Notes under the pieces: generated by a model
The model's input: the letters and a program-made list of their open reading frames with translations, nothing else
Databases searched by the model: none
Told to the model about the DNA's origin: nothing
Part shown: positions 36,630-46,004 of the stretch, piece after piece
Layout of the letters: each line of letters begins with the position of its first letter
Numbering within the stretch: the first letter of the stretch is position 1
Source: Bacteroidota bacterium
GTDB taxonomy: Bacteria; Bacteroidota; Bacteroidia; Flavobacteriales; Flavobacteriaceae
Reading direction: 5' to 3'
Assembly: GCA_012522045.1 (NCBI GenBank)
Contig: JAAYLC010000247.1
Span: forward strand, 1-60,815
DNA length: 60,815 nucleotides
Program-made: the position numbers and the translations under genes

Positions 36630-37637
36630 ATGAGCTTTATCCTATACCCGTTACTAATTTTTGGTCTGTTCATTTTACTTTCAGGCTTATTTACCGTAAA
36701 ACAACAAACAGCCGCTATTATCGAACGCTTTGGAAAATTTCAAAGCATTCGCAATTCGGGTCTGCAATTGAAAATCCCTTTGATAGACAGGATTGCCGGT
36801 CGCATCAACCTCCGCATTCAGCAATTGGATGTTATTGTAGAAACCAAAACCAAAGATGATGTTTTTGTAAGATTAAAAATTTCTGTTCAGTTTCAAGTAC
36901 TTTCTTTAAAAGTTTATGATGCATTTTACAAGCTTCAAAATCCGCACGATCAAATTACTTCGTATGTATTCGACGTGGTACGTGCAGAAGTTCCCAAAAT
37001 GAAATTAGACGATGTTTTTGAACGAAAAGATGACATCGCAATTGCGGTTAAATCCGAACTAAACGAAGCGATGAGCGAATATGGATACGATATTATTAAA
37101 ACCTTGGTTACCGATATCGATCCGGACATCCAAGTAAAAGCTGCGATGAACCGTATTAATGCTTCCGAAAGAGAAAAAGTTGCCGCAGAATATGAAGCAG
37201 AAGCCGAACGTATCAAAATAGTTGCCAAAGCACGTGCAGAAGCAGAAAGTAAACGGTTGCAAGGTCAAGGAATCGCCGATCAACGTCGTGAGATTGCGCG
37301 TGGATTGGAAGAGAGTGTGGAAGTTTTAAACAACGTCGGGATTAATTCACAAGAAGCATCTGCGCTTATTGTGGTAACGCAACATTATGACACCCTTCAA
37401 GCGATTGGCGCCGATACAAATTCGAATCTTATTCTGCTTCCCAATGCTCCCGAAGCAGGAAGCAATATGCTAAACAATATGATTGCGTCATTTGTTGCCA
37501 GTAACCAAATTGGGGAAGAGATGAAAAAACAAAATGAAAAGAAATTAAAAGATAATCCCACGGCTACACCTAAAATTAGACCTCAAGAATCCTCAGAAAC
37601 AAGGTATGATGAGGACGAGGAAGATGCTCCAATATAA
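36630..37637 (+). CDS. SPFH/Band 7 (stomatin-like) membrane protein
   Basis: A 335-residue protein with one N-terminal membrane helix (about 3-20) and a Band 7 domain that begins VKQQTAAIIERFGKFQSIRNSGLQLKIPLID. A coiled-coil stretch rich in Ala, Glu and Arg (about 175-225) follows. Such proteins form large oligomeric rings in membrane microdomains and often scaffold proteases. The charged C-terminal tail (about 290-335) is low-complexity. No NfeD or FtsH partner is adjacent. Confidence 0.88.
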   Translation: MSFILYPLLIFGLFILLSGLFTVKQQTAAIIERFGKFQSIRNSGLQLKIPLIDRIAGRINLRIQQLDVIVETKTKDDVFVRLKISVQFQVLSLKVYDAFYKLQNPHDQITSYVFDVVRAEVPKMKLDDVFERKDDIAIAVKSELNEAMSEYGYDIIKTLVTDIDPDIQVKAAMNRINASEREKVAAEYEAEAERIKIVAKARAEAESKRLQGQGIADQRREIARGLEESVEVLNNVGINSQEASALIVVTQHYDTLQAIGADTNSNLILLPNAPEAGSNMLNNMIASFVASNQIGEEMKKQNEKKLKDNPTATPKIRPQESSETRYDEDEEDAPI

Positions 37638-37808
37638 AATTCAACTTATTAAACAAACTTTTTTTCAATTTGAACTGAATACAATAAACGTTAAGTGTTA
37701 TTAATGTAATTCAAATCATTTCTGTCTATTAAAAAATATTTTTCAGACGGTCAAGAATTTCCGGTCTCAAAAATGTTACAATCGATTCTTTCCACATTTC
37801 ACCGGCTA

Positions 37809-37871
37809 TAATTTTGTAACAATAAAGAAACAAAATGTAACAGGGAATGTAACAAACGAACAGGATTTTTG
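37809..37871 (+). promoter_or_regulatory. Putative Pho box and promoter of pstSCAB-phoU
   Basis: TGTAACA occurs at 37815-37821, 37836-37842 and 37848-37854, with an inverted copy (TGTTACA) at 37774-37780. The last direct copy is 23 bases (first base to G) before the G at 37871 of a -7-like AGGATTTTTG. The same copy-to-box arrangement occurs before the lipoprotein gene at 46005. An additional TAATTTTG box at 37809-37816 could be a basal promoter. The 11-12-bp spacing recalls PhoB/PhoP direct repeats. The rest of 37638-37808 holds no gene. Confidence 0.6.
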
Positions 37872-37894
37872 CGCTAAATATAATAGACAAGAAA

Positions 37895-38761
37895 ATGAAA
37901 AAATTATTTGTACTCCTTATGAGCAGTATTGTACTCGTAAGTTGTAATAATTCGCAAAAATCTTCCGAAGATTCAACAGAAACAAAAGCGGTTTCAACGC
38001 AATCTGTCAGAATCAAAGGGTCTGAAACGGTGCTTCCAATCTCAGAAAAAGCAGTTCAGGTTTATTTAAAAGACCACGAGGGCGCTAACCTTATGGTCAC
38101 CGGAGGAGGAAGTGGTGTGGGAATTTCATCTTTATTGAACAAGAGCACAGACATTGCACAAACTTCAAGAAAAATCAAGTTTTCAGAAAAACAAAAAATT
38201 GAAGCAGACGGGCGAAATCTCAAGGAAGTTATCATTGCCTATGATGCATTAGCGGTCATCGTCCATCCGGAAAACAAGGTTAACAACCTTACTCGCGAAC
38301 AATTGGAAGATATTTTTACCGGTAAAATAAAAAACTGGAGTGAATTGGGCGGAGATGATCTTGAAATATTGCCTTATTCCAGAGAAACATCTTCCGGAAC
38401 TTATGAGTTTTTTAAAGACAATGTCATGTCCGGGAAAAACTACGCATCCGGAATAATGAGTATGCCTGCAAACGGTTCTATTATTCAATCTGTTGGACAA
38501 ACAAAAGGTGCGATTTCATACGTTGGTGTGGCATACATTAACCAATCGGTTCAGCCGGTTTCTGTTTCCTTTGACCAAGGAGAAACTTTTGTTGCTCCCA
38601 CTGCTGAAAACGTAAAAAACGAAAGTTATCCAATTGTAAGACCCCTGTATTATTACTATTTAGTAACACCGGAACAACCCGAGAAAGAATTTATGGATTT
38701 TATCCTATCCGATGAAGGTCAAAAAATTGTGGAAGAAGTCGGTTATATCAGTATTCGATAA
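37895..38761 (+). CDS. pstS: PstS, phosphate-binding lipoprotein
   Basis: A 288-residue periplasmic binding protein anchored as a lipoprotein (SSIVLVSCNNS, Cys at residue 17). IKGSETVLPISEKA and TGGGSGVGISSL form the first-lobe phosphate site. NLTREQLEDIFTGKIKNWSELGG and SRETSSGTYEFF (about residues 131-173) are the hallmark second-lobe motifs. It delivers phosphate to PstC and PstA. It is the first gene of the operon and is preceded by the proposed Pho box. Confidence 0.95.
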   Translation: MKKLFVLLMSSIVLVSCNNSQKSSEDSTETKAVSTQSVRIKGSETVLPISEKAVQVYLKDHEGANLMVTGGGSGVGISSLLNKSTDIAQTSRKIKFSEKQKIEADGRNLKEVIIAYDALAVIVHPENKVNNLTREQLEDIFTGKIKNWSELGGDDLEILPYSRETSSGTYEFFKDNVMSGKNYASGIMSMPANGSIIQSVGQTKGAISYVGVAYINQSVQPVSVSFDQGETFVAPTAENVKNESYPIVRPLYYYYLVTPEQPEKEFMDFILSDEGQKIVEEVGYISIR

Positions 38762-38768
38762 TCGATTG

Positions 38769-38782
38769 GATTTTATAAAATC
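38769..38782. repeat. Palindrome between pstS and pstC
   Basis: GATTTTATAAAATC is a perfect 14-bp palindrome in the 24-base gap, directly before the pstC ATG. It might be an mRNA processing or pairing site that lowers pstC translation relative to pstS, but it has no loop and could be chance in AT-rich DNA. Confidence 0.3.
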
Positions 38783-38785
38783 GTA

Positions 38786-39991
38786 ATGCACAAACAAAAA
38801 ATACACCGACGCATTTTAGATAAAATCACGGAAAAATTATTAACCCTTAGCGGTGCGCTTACAAGTATCATCATTGTATTTATCAGTGTTTTTCTTTTTA
38901 CTGAAGGAATTGGGCTATTTAATACTCCTGACATCGAAGAAGGTTATGCATTATATGTCAACAGTGAAAATCGTATCGATAACCTGAGTCCGGAAGAAAC
39001 CAAACAAATTTTCGATGCTGAAGTTACTTCCTGGAAAGCTTTTGGAGGGGAAGATGTGGCTATCAACGTATTTAGATTGGATGCTATTTTTAATTTTTAT
39101 TCCGAAAATGAGTTGGGAGAAAATTACGAGCTTCTTCCGGAAAAATTAGGAGAAGTCATCAGTCGAGAAAAAGGAATCATTGCTTTTCTTCCAAACGAAT
39201 ATGCACCGCAAGGATTGCAAGTCAGAAAATTAGAAACAGCTACAGTAACTCTTGAAGATTATTTTTTAGGAACCGATTGGATTCCTACCGCTACACCCGC
39301 TCCGTTGTTTGGGGTTTTGCCATTGGTTTTGGGAACTTTATTGGTAAGTTTTGGTGCCATGATTATTGCGTTACCGTTAGGATTGGGTGTAGCTATTTAT
39401 CTTTCGGAGCTCGCCGGAAACAGAGAACGTAAACTTATGAAACCCCTCGTTGAGTTGCTCGCTGGAATTCCTTCGGTAGTATATGGTTTTTTTGGTTTGG
39501 TTATCGTTGCTCCTTTGGTTCAAAAAGCATTTAATCTTCCCGTAGGCGAAACCGCTCTTACAGGAAGTATCATTTTAGCGATTATGGCATTGCCCACCAT
39601 AATTTCTGTTGCGGAAGATGCCATGAGAAATACCCCATTGGGAATGCGTGAAGCCAGTTTGGCATTGGGTGCTACAAAATGGCAAACTATTTATAAAGTG
39701 GTGATTCCCTATGCCAAATCCGGAATTTCTGCTGCCATCGTTTTAGGAATCGGACGTGCCATCGGAGAAACGATGGCTGTTTTAATGGTTACCGGAAATG
39801 CTGCAGTAATGCCTACTTCATTTTTTGAATCTGTCCGAACCATACCGGCAACAATTGCAGCGGAACTAGGCGAAGCTCCGGCAGGGGGTGCGCATTATCA
39901 GGCATTGTTTTTACTGGGCGCAATTTTGTTTGTATTTACATTGATAATTTCAGTTTCGGCAGAACTTATCTCAAAGAAAAGACATTCGTAA
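38786..39991 (+). CDS. pstC: PstC permease with an inserted PstS-like segment
   Basis: A phosphate ABC transporter permease of 401 residues, about 100 longer than the classical form. The C-terminal part (about 172-395) has the normal PstC helices and the EAA loop (MREASLALGATKWQTI). Between the first helix (about 20-42) and the second lies an extracytoplasmic segment (about 45-165). Residues 56-94 align with residues 121-159 of the neighbouring PstS: both have NL(S/T)xEexxxIF, a conserved Trp and GG(E/D)D, 14 identities in 39 positions by eye. The phosphate-contacting RETSSGT of PstS is not conserved (RLDAIFNF). The segment may dock PstS or act as a sensor. Confidence 0.9.
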   Translation: MHKQKIHRRILDKITEKLLTLSGALTSIIIVFISVFLFTEGIGLFNTPDIEEGYALYVNSENRIDNLSPEETKQIFDAEVTSWKAFGGEDVAINVFRLDAIFNFYSENELGENYELLPEKLGEVISREKGIIAFLPNEYAPQGLQVRKLETATVTLEDYFLGTDWIPTATPAPLFGVLPLVLGTLLVSFGAMIIALPLGLGVAIYLSELAGNRERKLMKPLVELLAGIPSVVYGFFGLVIVAPLVQKAFNLPVGETALTGSIILAIMALPTIISVAEDAMRNTPLGMREASLALGATKWQTIYKVVIPYAKSGISAAIVLGIGRAIGETMAVLMVTGNAAVMPTSFFESVRTIPATIAAELGEAPAGGAHYQALFLLGAILFVFTLIISVSAELISKKRHS

Positions 39992-40825
39992 ATGAATAAG
40001 AAAGTAAGTCAAAATATCGCATTTTTTATCTTTAAGTTCTTCGGAGTGTTGGTTATCGGAATCCTGTTCAGTATAATTGGTTTCATCGGATACAACGGAA
40101 TTCAAGTAATCAGTTGGGAGTTTTTAACCGAATTTCCTAAAGAAGGCATGACTTCGGGAGGAATATTTCCTGCAATCGTAGGAACATTTTATTTGGTTGT
40201 AGGAAGTCTCATCTTTGCATTTCCGCTTGGAGTGATGTCTGCTATTTATACCACCGAATACGCCGGAAAAGGATGGATTGTAAGAATCATCAGGATTATG
40301 ACTAACAATCTTGCCAGCATTCCATCTATCGTTTTCGGATTGTTTGGGATGGCATTGTTTGTTAACAAATTAAATTTCGGAGATTCCATTTTGGCGGGTT
40401 CCTTAACCCTTGGTTTGTTAGTTTTACCATTAATTATCAGAACCTCTGAAGAAGCATTGTTAGCAGTTCCGCAAAGTTATCGAGAAGGAAGTTTGGCATT
40501 GGGCGCAACCAAATTGCAAACAATCAGACGCATTGTTTTGCCTGCGGCTTTTGGGAATATCATCACCGGATTAATATTATCAATCGGAAGGGTATCGGGT
40601 GAAACTGCTCCCATTTTATTCACCGTTGCAGCCTACTTTTTACCAAAATTACCATCAGGAATATTTGATCAAGCTATGGCACTGCCCTATCATTTATATG
40701 TGTTGGCAACAAGCGGAACGGATCTTGAAGCTTCCCGACCCATGGCGTATGGAACCGCATTAGTACTTATACTGATTGTATTAATTATGAATTTAATCGC
40801 TTCATTTTTTAGAAAAAAATTATAA
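39992..40825 (+). CDS. pstA: PstA, phosphate ABC transporter permease
   Basis: A 277-residue permease with six hydrophobic helices. GGIFPAIVGTFYLVVGSLIFAFPLGVMSAIYTTEYA and the EAA loop YREGSLALGATKLQTIRRIVLP are typical of PstA. It pairs with PstC to form the channel and starts immediately after the pstC stop codon. Confidence 0.96.
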   Translation: MNKKVSQNIAFFIFKFFGVLVIGILFSIIGFIGYNGIQVISWEFLTEFPKEGMTSGGIFPAIVGTFYLVVGSLIFAFPLGVMSAIYTTEYAGKGWIVRIIRIMTNNLASIPSIVFGLFGMALFVNKLNFGDSILAGSLTLGLLVLPLIIRTSEEALLAVPQSYREGSLALGATKLQTIRRIVLPAAFGNIITGLILSIGRVSGETAPILFTVAAYFLPKLPSGIFDQAMALPYHLYVLATSGTDLEASRPMAYGTALVLILIVLIMNLIASFFRKKL

Positions 40826-40835
40826 ATAACAACTC

Positions 40836-41582
40836 ATGATTGAAGCTAAAAATATTGACTTTTATTACGGCAATTTTCAGGCATTGAAAAATATCAGCAT
40901 GAAAATTGAACCAAAAACCGTTACCGCATTTATCGGTCCTTCCGGTTGTGGAAAATCTACATTCTTGCGAATTTTTAACCGCATGAACGATTTAATCAAG
41001 GATACGCAAATGGAAGGTGAATGCTTGATAAACGGACAAAATATTTACGACAAATCAATAAATATCGACAATTTGAGAAAAGATGTGGGAATGGTTTTTC
41101 AAAAACCAAATCCGTTTCCAAAATCCATTTTCGAAAATGTTGCTTACGGGCTGCGCGTAAATAATATGGGAGATAAAAGCTTTATCGGACAACGCGTGGA
41201 AGAATCCTTAAAAGATGCCGCTTTGTGGGATGAAGTTAAAGATAAACTAAACAAATCTGCCTACGAACTTTCCGGCGGACAACAACAACGCTTGTGTATC
41301 GCCAGAGCGTTGGCTGTAAAACCTTCAATTATACTCATGGATGAACCTGCTTCTGCGCTGGATCCAATTTCAACTTCAAAAATTGAGGAATTAATTCACA
41401 ATTTAAAAAATCAATATACCATTGTCATTGTTACACACAATATGCAACAAGCAGCGCGAGTGAGTGACAATACCGGATTTTTTATGTTGGGCGAATTAAT
41501 CGAATACAGCAACACGAAAAAAATGTTTCTAAATCCTGAAAAAGAAACTACGCAGAATTACATTACAGGAAGATTTGGATAA
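40836..41582 (+). CDS. pstB: PstB, phosphate ABC transporter ATPase
   Basis: A 248-residue ATP-binding subunit. It has Walker A (GPSGCGKST, about 33-41), the Q-loop ([16 protein letters not shown], a PstB hallmark), the ABC signature ([16 protein letters not shown]), Walker B ([13 protein letters not shown]) and the H-loop ([13 protein letters not shown]). It powers phosphate uptake through PstCA. Confidence 0.98.
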   Translation: MIEAKNIDFYYGNFQALKNISMKIEPKTVTAFIGPSGCGKSTFLRIFNRMNDLIKDTQMEGECLINGQNIYDKSINIDNLRKDVGMVFQKPNPFPKSIFENVAYGLRVNNMGDKSFIGQRVEESLKDAALWDEVKDKLNKSAYELSGGQQQRLCIARALAVKPSIILMDEPASALDPISTSKIEELIHNLKNQYTIVIVTHNMQQAARVSDNTGFFMLGELIEYSNTKKMFLNPEKETTQNYITGRFG

Positions 41583-41609
41583 TCTTATAACATATTGAAT
41601 TTAAAGCAA

Positions 41610-42278
41610 ATGAACCATAAAGAAGAAGAATTAAAATTATTAAAAGACGAAATCATTCAGATGTGGAAACTGGTGATTTCGCAGCTTGAAAAAGCAAAAA
41701 TTGCTTTTTTAACGAATGATGTCGAGCTTGCCCTGGAAATTGCACAAACCGAAAAAAGAGTGAATTCTATGGAGCTTAAAGTAGAGCGAAATTGTGAAAA
41801 TTACATTGCGCTTTATAACCCTGTTGCCATCGATTTGCGGTTGGTGCTTTCTATTATGAAAATCAGTATCAGCCTTGAAAGAATTGGCGATTATGCCGAA
41901 GGAATTGCGCATCATATCATCGACAGAGATTGTAATAACATCGATAATGAACTGATTGAAGAACTGGAAATCGAAAAAATGTTCGGTGTATTGCTTAACA
42001 TGATTACAAATGCTTTGGTAATTTTTGATTTGGAAGAAACAAAGTCTTCAAGGAAAATCTTGAAAAAAGACAAAGAAGTAAATCGAATCTATAAAATGGC
42101 ATTTGAACGATTGGAATCGTATGTATTAAAAAATCCAAAGGATGCATTATGCGGATTAAAATTGATTCTTTTAATTCGAAAATTGGAGCGTTTTGGAGAT
42201 CACTCAGGAAACATCGTGGAAGAAATTGTGTTTTTTCTTGATGCCAAAGTGCTTAAACACAAAGGCAAACTTGAATAA
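41610..42278 (+). CDS. phoU: PhoU, phosphate signalling regulator
   Basis: A 222-residue protein with two repeats of a three-helix PhoU domain. The metal-binding-type motifs are visible: DLRLVLSIMKISISLERIGDYAEGIA in repeat one and LILLIRKLERFGDHSGNIVEEIVF in repeat two. It couples PstSCAB transport to PhoR kinase activity. The in-frame upstream start at 41595 is TTG; the ATG at 41610 is preferred. The PhoR-like kinase is encoded about 6 kb downstream in the same cluster. Confidence 0.93.
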   Translation: MNHKEEELKLLKDEIIQMWKLVISQLEKAKIAFLTNDVELALEIAQTEKRVNSMELKVERNCENYIALYNPVAIDLRLVLSIMKISISLERIGDYAEGIAHHIIDRDCNNIDNELIEELEIEKMFGVLLNMITNALVIFDLEETKSSRKILKKDKEVNRIYKMAFERLESYVLKNPKDALCGLKLILLIRKLERFGDHSGNIVEEIVFFLDAKVLKHKGKLE

Positions 42279-42327
42279 TGCTAACGATTTATAATTCAAT
42301 TAATTATCAAAAGCAATCAATCGCTGA

Positions 42328-42954
42328 ATGGAATTATTCCTAATCGTTTTTGCAAGTGTGTTCTCTGTGATGAACCCCTTGGGAACCGTGCCGATATTTG
42401 TCGCGCTGACATAAGAAGACAGTCGAAAAGAAAAAAACAAAACTTCGCTTTTAACTGCAATCAACGCTTTTGTCATCTTATTTTTGTCATTTTTAATCGG
42501 AAGATACCTACTGATTTTCTTTGGAATTTCAATCGAATCGCTGCGCATTGCCGGCGGGCTGGTAATAGCTTCTTCAGGTTTTGCATTATTAACGGGCAGT
42601 TTTAACAAACACAAGGGAATTGAAAACGCATCGATTAAAAAGGACATCCATACACGTGAGTCAATATCTATCACTCCGTTAGCAATTCCTATGTTAGCAG
42701 GCCCCGGAACAATTTCATTGTTGATTTCGCTGCAAAAGGAATACCTTCAATTGTCGCAGCAACTCATCATCATCGGCGCTTTGGTGTTGGTTTGTGCTAT
42801 TATTTATTTCATGTTGAGAAATTCACATTACATCGTCAAACTTCTGGGCGCTTCAGGTTTAAATGCCATTTCGCGCATCGTGGGATTTATTGTCATTGCA
42901 ATCGGAATTGAATACATCAGCTCCTCAATCATTACCATTATTTCTAATCTTTAA
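42328..42954 (+). pseudogene. MarC family membrane protein gene interrupted by an in-frame stop
   Basis: Read from the ATG at 42328, the frame begins MELFLIVFASVFSVMNPLGTVPIFVALT and then meets TAA at 42412-42414 (codon 29). It continues in the same frame without another stop to 42954, through a typical MarC body (ITPLAIPMLAGPGTISLLISL). The expected codon at the stop is CAA (Gln, giving TQEDSR), so a single C-to-T change explains it. Intact, the protein would have 208 residues and six helices. Internal initiation (for example at 42484) would lack the first helices. It lies between phoU and the TonB-dependent receptor. A sequencing error is possible. Confidence 0.8.
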
Positions 42955-43062
42955 TTTTTTGTTACGCACTAATTCCTTCCCTTTTATTTCTGTTAAAAAC
43001 TCTCCATTTAGGATTCTTAATTCTGGGAAGTGTTATAAAAATTAATTGAAGTGAAGTTTTAT

Positions 43063-43097
43063 CGTAACAGTTTAGAAACAACTGCATACGACATTTG
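43063..43097 (+). promoter_or_regulatory. Possible weak Pho box and promoter of the TonB-dependent receptor
   Basis: CGTAACA (43063-43069) and AGAAACA (43074-43080) are 11 bases apart. The second is 23 bases, first base to G, before the G at 43097 of a TTTG box. That geometry equals the clearer sites before pstS and the lipoprotein gene, but the repeats are degenerate. Confidence 0.35.
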
Positions 43098-43124
43098 CAG
43101 AAAATTTAAAACTTTCATTATCTG

Positions 43125-45821
43125 ATGATTAAAAATAATATATTCAGACAATTAGCCTTCTTGATGCTGTTTTTAAATGCCGGATTTGCTTTTGGACAAT
43201 CCGGGGTTATAGAAGGACGCGTCATTGACAAAGAAACGCAAGAACCACTTTTTGGCGCATCCATCATCTTAGAAGGAACTACCGTAGGTGCAATGGTGGA
43301 TATGGACGGACATTATGTAATTGCCAATGTGCGTCCGGGAAATTACAATTTATCAGGCTCCTATATATCATACGAAACACAAACTGTTGAAAATATTGAA
43401 ATTAAGCCGGGAGAAACCATCCGTATCAATTTGGAACTCGAAAGTCAATACAACACTTTGGAAGCAGTAGGAATCGTAGCAAAAGCCAATCGCGAAACGG
43501 AAACTGCATTGTTGTTGGATCGAAGAAATGCCATATCAGCAACACAAAGTATCGGAGCCTCTGAATTGTCGAGAAAAGGAATCAGCGATGCACAGGCTGC
43601 CGTTTCTTCTGTTTCCGGAATATCAAAACAAGAAGGTGTAAAAAATATTTTTGTCCGCGGTTTGGGCGACCGCTACAACGCTACCCTGCTTAACGGCCTC
43701 CCAATTCCTTCCGAAGATCCGGAATACAAAAACATTTCACTTTCTATTTTTGAATCGGATGTTATTAAAAATATCGGCGTCGAAAAAGTTTTTACTTCTT
43801 CATATAGCGGAGATGTCGGCGGTGCAATTATCGATATCAGCTCTAAAGAATTAGTCGGAAGACGCGCTCTGGATTTCAGTATTTCCGGAGGTTTCAACTC
43901 CAATACCTTAGGCGAAACTTTATACAATCCCGATGGAGCTGACTATTTCGGTTTTTCAAATTCACTACAACCGACTCAGGGACTTTTTGATTTTCCCAAC
44001 AGTTTGGATCCCTCCTCCCTTTCTACGCCTATAAATCACAGCTTCAGAATTTCCGGAGGGAAACGATTTTTAATGGGAAATAATCCGTTGACTTTTTATG
44101 TAGTGGCAAGCCATTCCGTTGAAAATATGTTTACAGAAGAAGTGGTGAAAAATATGACCAGCAACGGAACGATTTATCAAAATCAAATCGGAAAAAGATA
44201 TGGAAATAAGACAAATCAATTAGCCTTGGCAAATATCAATTACGACATAAACAACAAACACTCAGTTGCTTATAATTTTATGATGCTTCATGCGACTCAT
44301 CAATATGTGGGAGATTATTTGGGAAGGCATTCAGAGAAATTTCAAGATTCCTACAACGAAAGTGGATTTAGCAGACGTCAGCAAATAAATGAAAACCTTT
44401 TGTTTACCCACCAACTTTTATCGAGATGGCAATTGAATGACAAGTTCGATTTAACTGCAGATTTTTCATTAAACACCATCCGTGGTTTGGAGCCTGACCG
44501 TCGTGAAAATTATTTGTCAGAAAAAGAAAACGGTACTTACGGATTGACAGGAAGCAATCGACAAAAGCGATTTTTCTCTGAACTTACAGAACACGATTAC
44601 AATACCAAATTTGTTTTAAGTTATTCATTAAATGACGCTTTAGAAAGTAACAATTCAAAAATTTTATTGGGATATCACGGGCAATTCGCTACCAATGATT
44701 TTGAATCGATAGAATATAACTTTTCACACATTCCGGGCGATGTTCCCTTAACAAATTTTTCATTAGACCAACTTTACAATGAAGAAAACTATAGCAACGA
44801 AAGCTTTAGCATGACCGAAAGCAATCCGAACAAATATTCGGTTGAGATAAACAATCATTCTGTTTTTGCACAAGGAAATTATCAGTTTACTAAAGCTTTT
44901 AGTGCAAACCTTGGTTTCAGAATGGATTTTGTAAACCTTCACGTGGAGTATGATGTTCCCGGTCAAATGGGTGAAAACAGCATAGAAAATCCTTATTATC
45001 TGCCCAGTTTGAATTTAAAATATGATATCAACGACAACAATTCCCTTCGTTTGGGCGCCAGCAAAACCTACACCTTACCGCAATCAAAGGAAATTTCACC
45101 ATTTCAATATGTAAATATCAGTTTTGCCAGTGAAGGAAACCCAAATCTTTTACCATCAGATAATTACAACATCGATTTCCGATGGGATAATTATTTAAGC
45201 GCTTCGGAACTATTATCCGGAACTGTTTTTTACAAGCGCATTGAAAATCCGATTGGTAGGGTTGACAAAGGAAACTCTGCAGGATTGCTTACTTATGAAA
45301 ACATCAGTGATGTAGCCGATGTAATGGGTGTGGAAATAGAAGTGCGAAAAAATTTGTTAACCACAGAAAATCTTGAAAATCAAAAGAGAAACAAATTGTC
45401 TTTAGGAACAAACGCTTCGTATATTTTAACGACTACTAAATTAAATTTGACCAATACCCCGGAACGCACATCCGAATTGGAAGGCGCCTCTCCTTTTCTG
45501 TTAAATGCCGATTTAACCCATCAATACACCAATAAGGGAAATGATTGGACTACCTCCCTTGTGTTTAATTATTTCAGTGATCGCATTCACACCATTGGAA
45601 CCATTGGTTATGAAGACATTATGGAAGAGGGAACGGCGACCCTGAATTTAATCTCTTCGTATAAATTCTCAAATAATATGGGAATCAGTTTGAAAGTTTC
45701 CAATCTTTTGGATTCACCGATAGAACTCACGAGAAAAATCAGCAGTTCCAACGAAAAAATAACGCTTAACAAGTTCAATCGCGGAATTAATTTCAGTCTT
45801 GGATTCAGTTTTGAAATCTAA
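43125..45821 (+). CDS. TonB-dependent outer-membrane receptor of the phosphate cluster
   Basis: An 898-residue outer-membrane receptor. A signal peptide ends near GFAFGQ (residue 25). It is followed by a carboxypeptidase-regulatory-like domain (VIEGRVIDKETQEPLFGASI) and a plug domain with IFVRGLGDRYNATLLNGLPIPS. A long beta-barrel region ends in the aromatic GINFSLGFSFEI. No SusD partner follows; instead a beta-helix-like lipoprotein gene does. Its place inside the pst/pho cluster suggests import of a phosphorus source such as polyphosphate or an organophosphate, which is inferred. Confidence 0.88.
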   Translation: MIKNNIFRQLAFLMLFLNAGFAFGQSGVIEGRVIDKETQEPLFGASIILEGTTVGAMVDMDGHYVIANVRPGNYNLSGSYISYETQTVENIEIKPGETIRINLELESQYNTLEAVGIVAKANRETETALLLDRRNAISATQSIGASELSRKGISDAQAAVSSVSGISKQEGVKNIFVRGLGDRYNATLLNGLPIPSEDPEYKNISLSIFESDVIKNIGVEKVFTSSYSGDVGGAIIDISSKELVGRRALDFSISGGFNSNTLGETLYNPDGADYFGFSNSLQPTQGLFDFPNSLDPSSLSTPINHSFRISGGKRFLMGNNPLTFYVVASHSVENMFTEEVVKNMTSNGTIYQNQIGKRYGNKTNQLALANINYDINNKHSVAYNFMMLHATHQYVGDYLGRHSEKFQDSYNESGFSRRQQINENLLFTHQLLSRWQLNDKFDLTADFSLNTIRGLEPDRRENYLSEKENGTYGLTGSNRQKRFFSELTEHDYNTKFVLSYSLNDALESNNSKILLGYHGQFATNDFESIEYNFSHIPGDVPLTNFSLDQLYNEENYSNESFSMTESNPNKYSVEINNHSVFAQGNYQFTKAFSANLGFRMDFVNLHVEYDVPGQMGENSIENPYYLPSLNLKYDINDNNSLRLGASKTYTLPQSKEISPFQYVNISFASEGNPNLLPSDNYNIDFRWDNYLSASELLSGTVFYKRIENPIGRVDKGNSAGLLTYENISDVADVMGVEIEVRKNLLTTENLENQKRNKLSLGTNASYILTTTKLNLTNTPERTSELEGASPFLLNADLTHQYTNKGNDWTTSLVFNYFSDRIHTIGTIGYEDIMEEGTATLNLISSYKFSNNMGISLKVSNLLDSPIELTRKISSSNEKITLNKFNRGINFSLGFSFEI

Positions 45822-45863
45822 CAGTAACATTTTTGTGTAAAGCTTTCAAAAACAGCTCAAAAA

Positions 45864-45920
45864 TGTAACAAAATGATAATAATAATTCAAAGACAATGTA
45901 ACAAGACAATAGGAATTTTG
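45864..45920 (+). promoter_or_regulatory. Putative Pho box and promoter of the lipoprotein gene
   Basis: TGTAACA occurs at 45864-45870 and 45897-45903, 33 bases (three times 11) apart. The second copy is 23 bases, first base to G, before the G at 45920 of AGGAATTTTG. The stretch from the second TGTAACA through the box is nearly identical to that before pstS. Confidence 0.6.
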
Positions 45921-46004
45921 GCACAAATAAAATCAAGTAAATAATTGAAAATGAAATTAATAAACAAAAACCAATTTTTATTTAACCCCTTAACAGGAAT
46001 GACT

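Noticed and set aside
42300-42674. 124-codon minus-strand frame over the broken marC gene
   Set aside because: The plus strand gives a clear MarC protein apart from one stop; the minus frame has no family resemblance.
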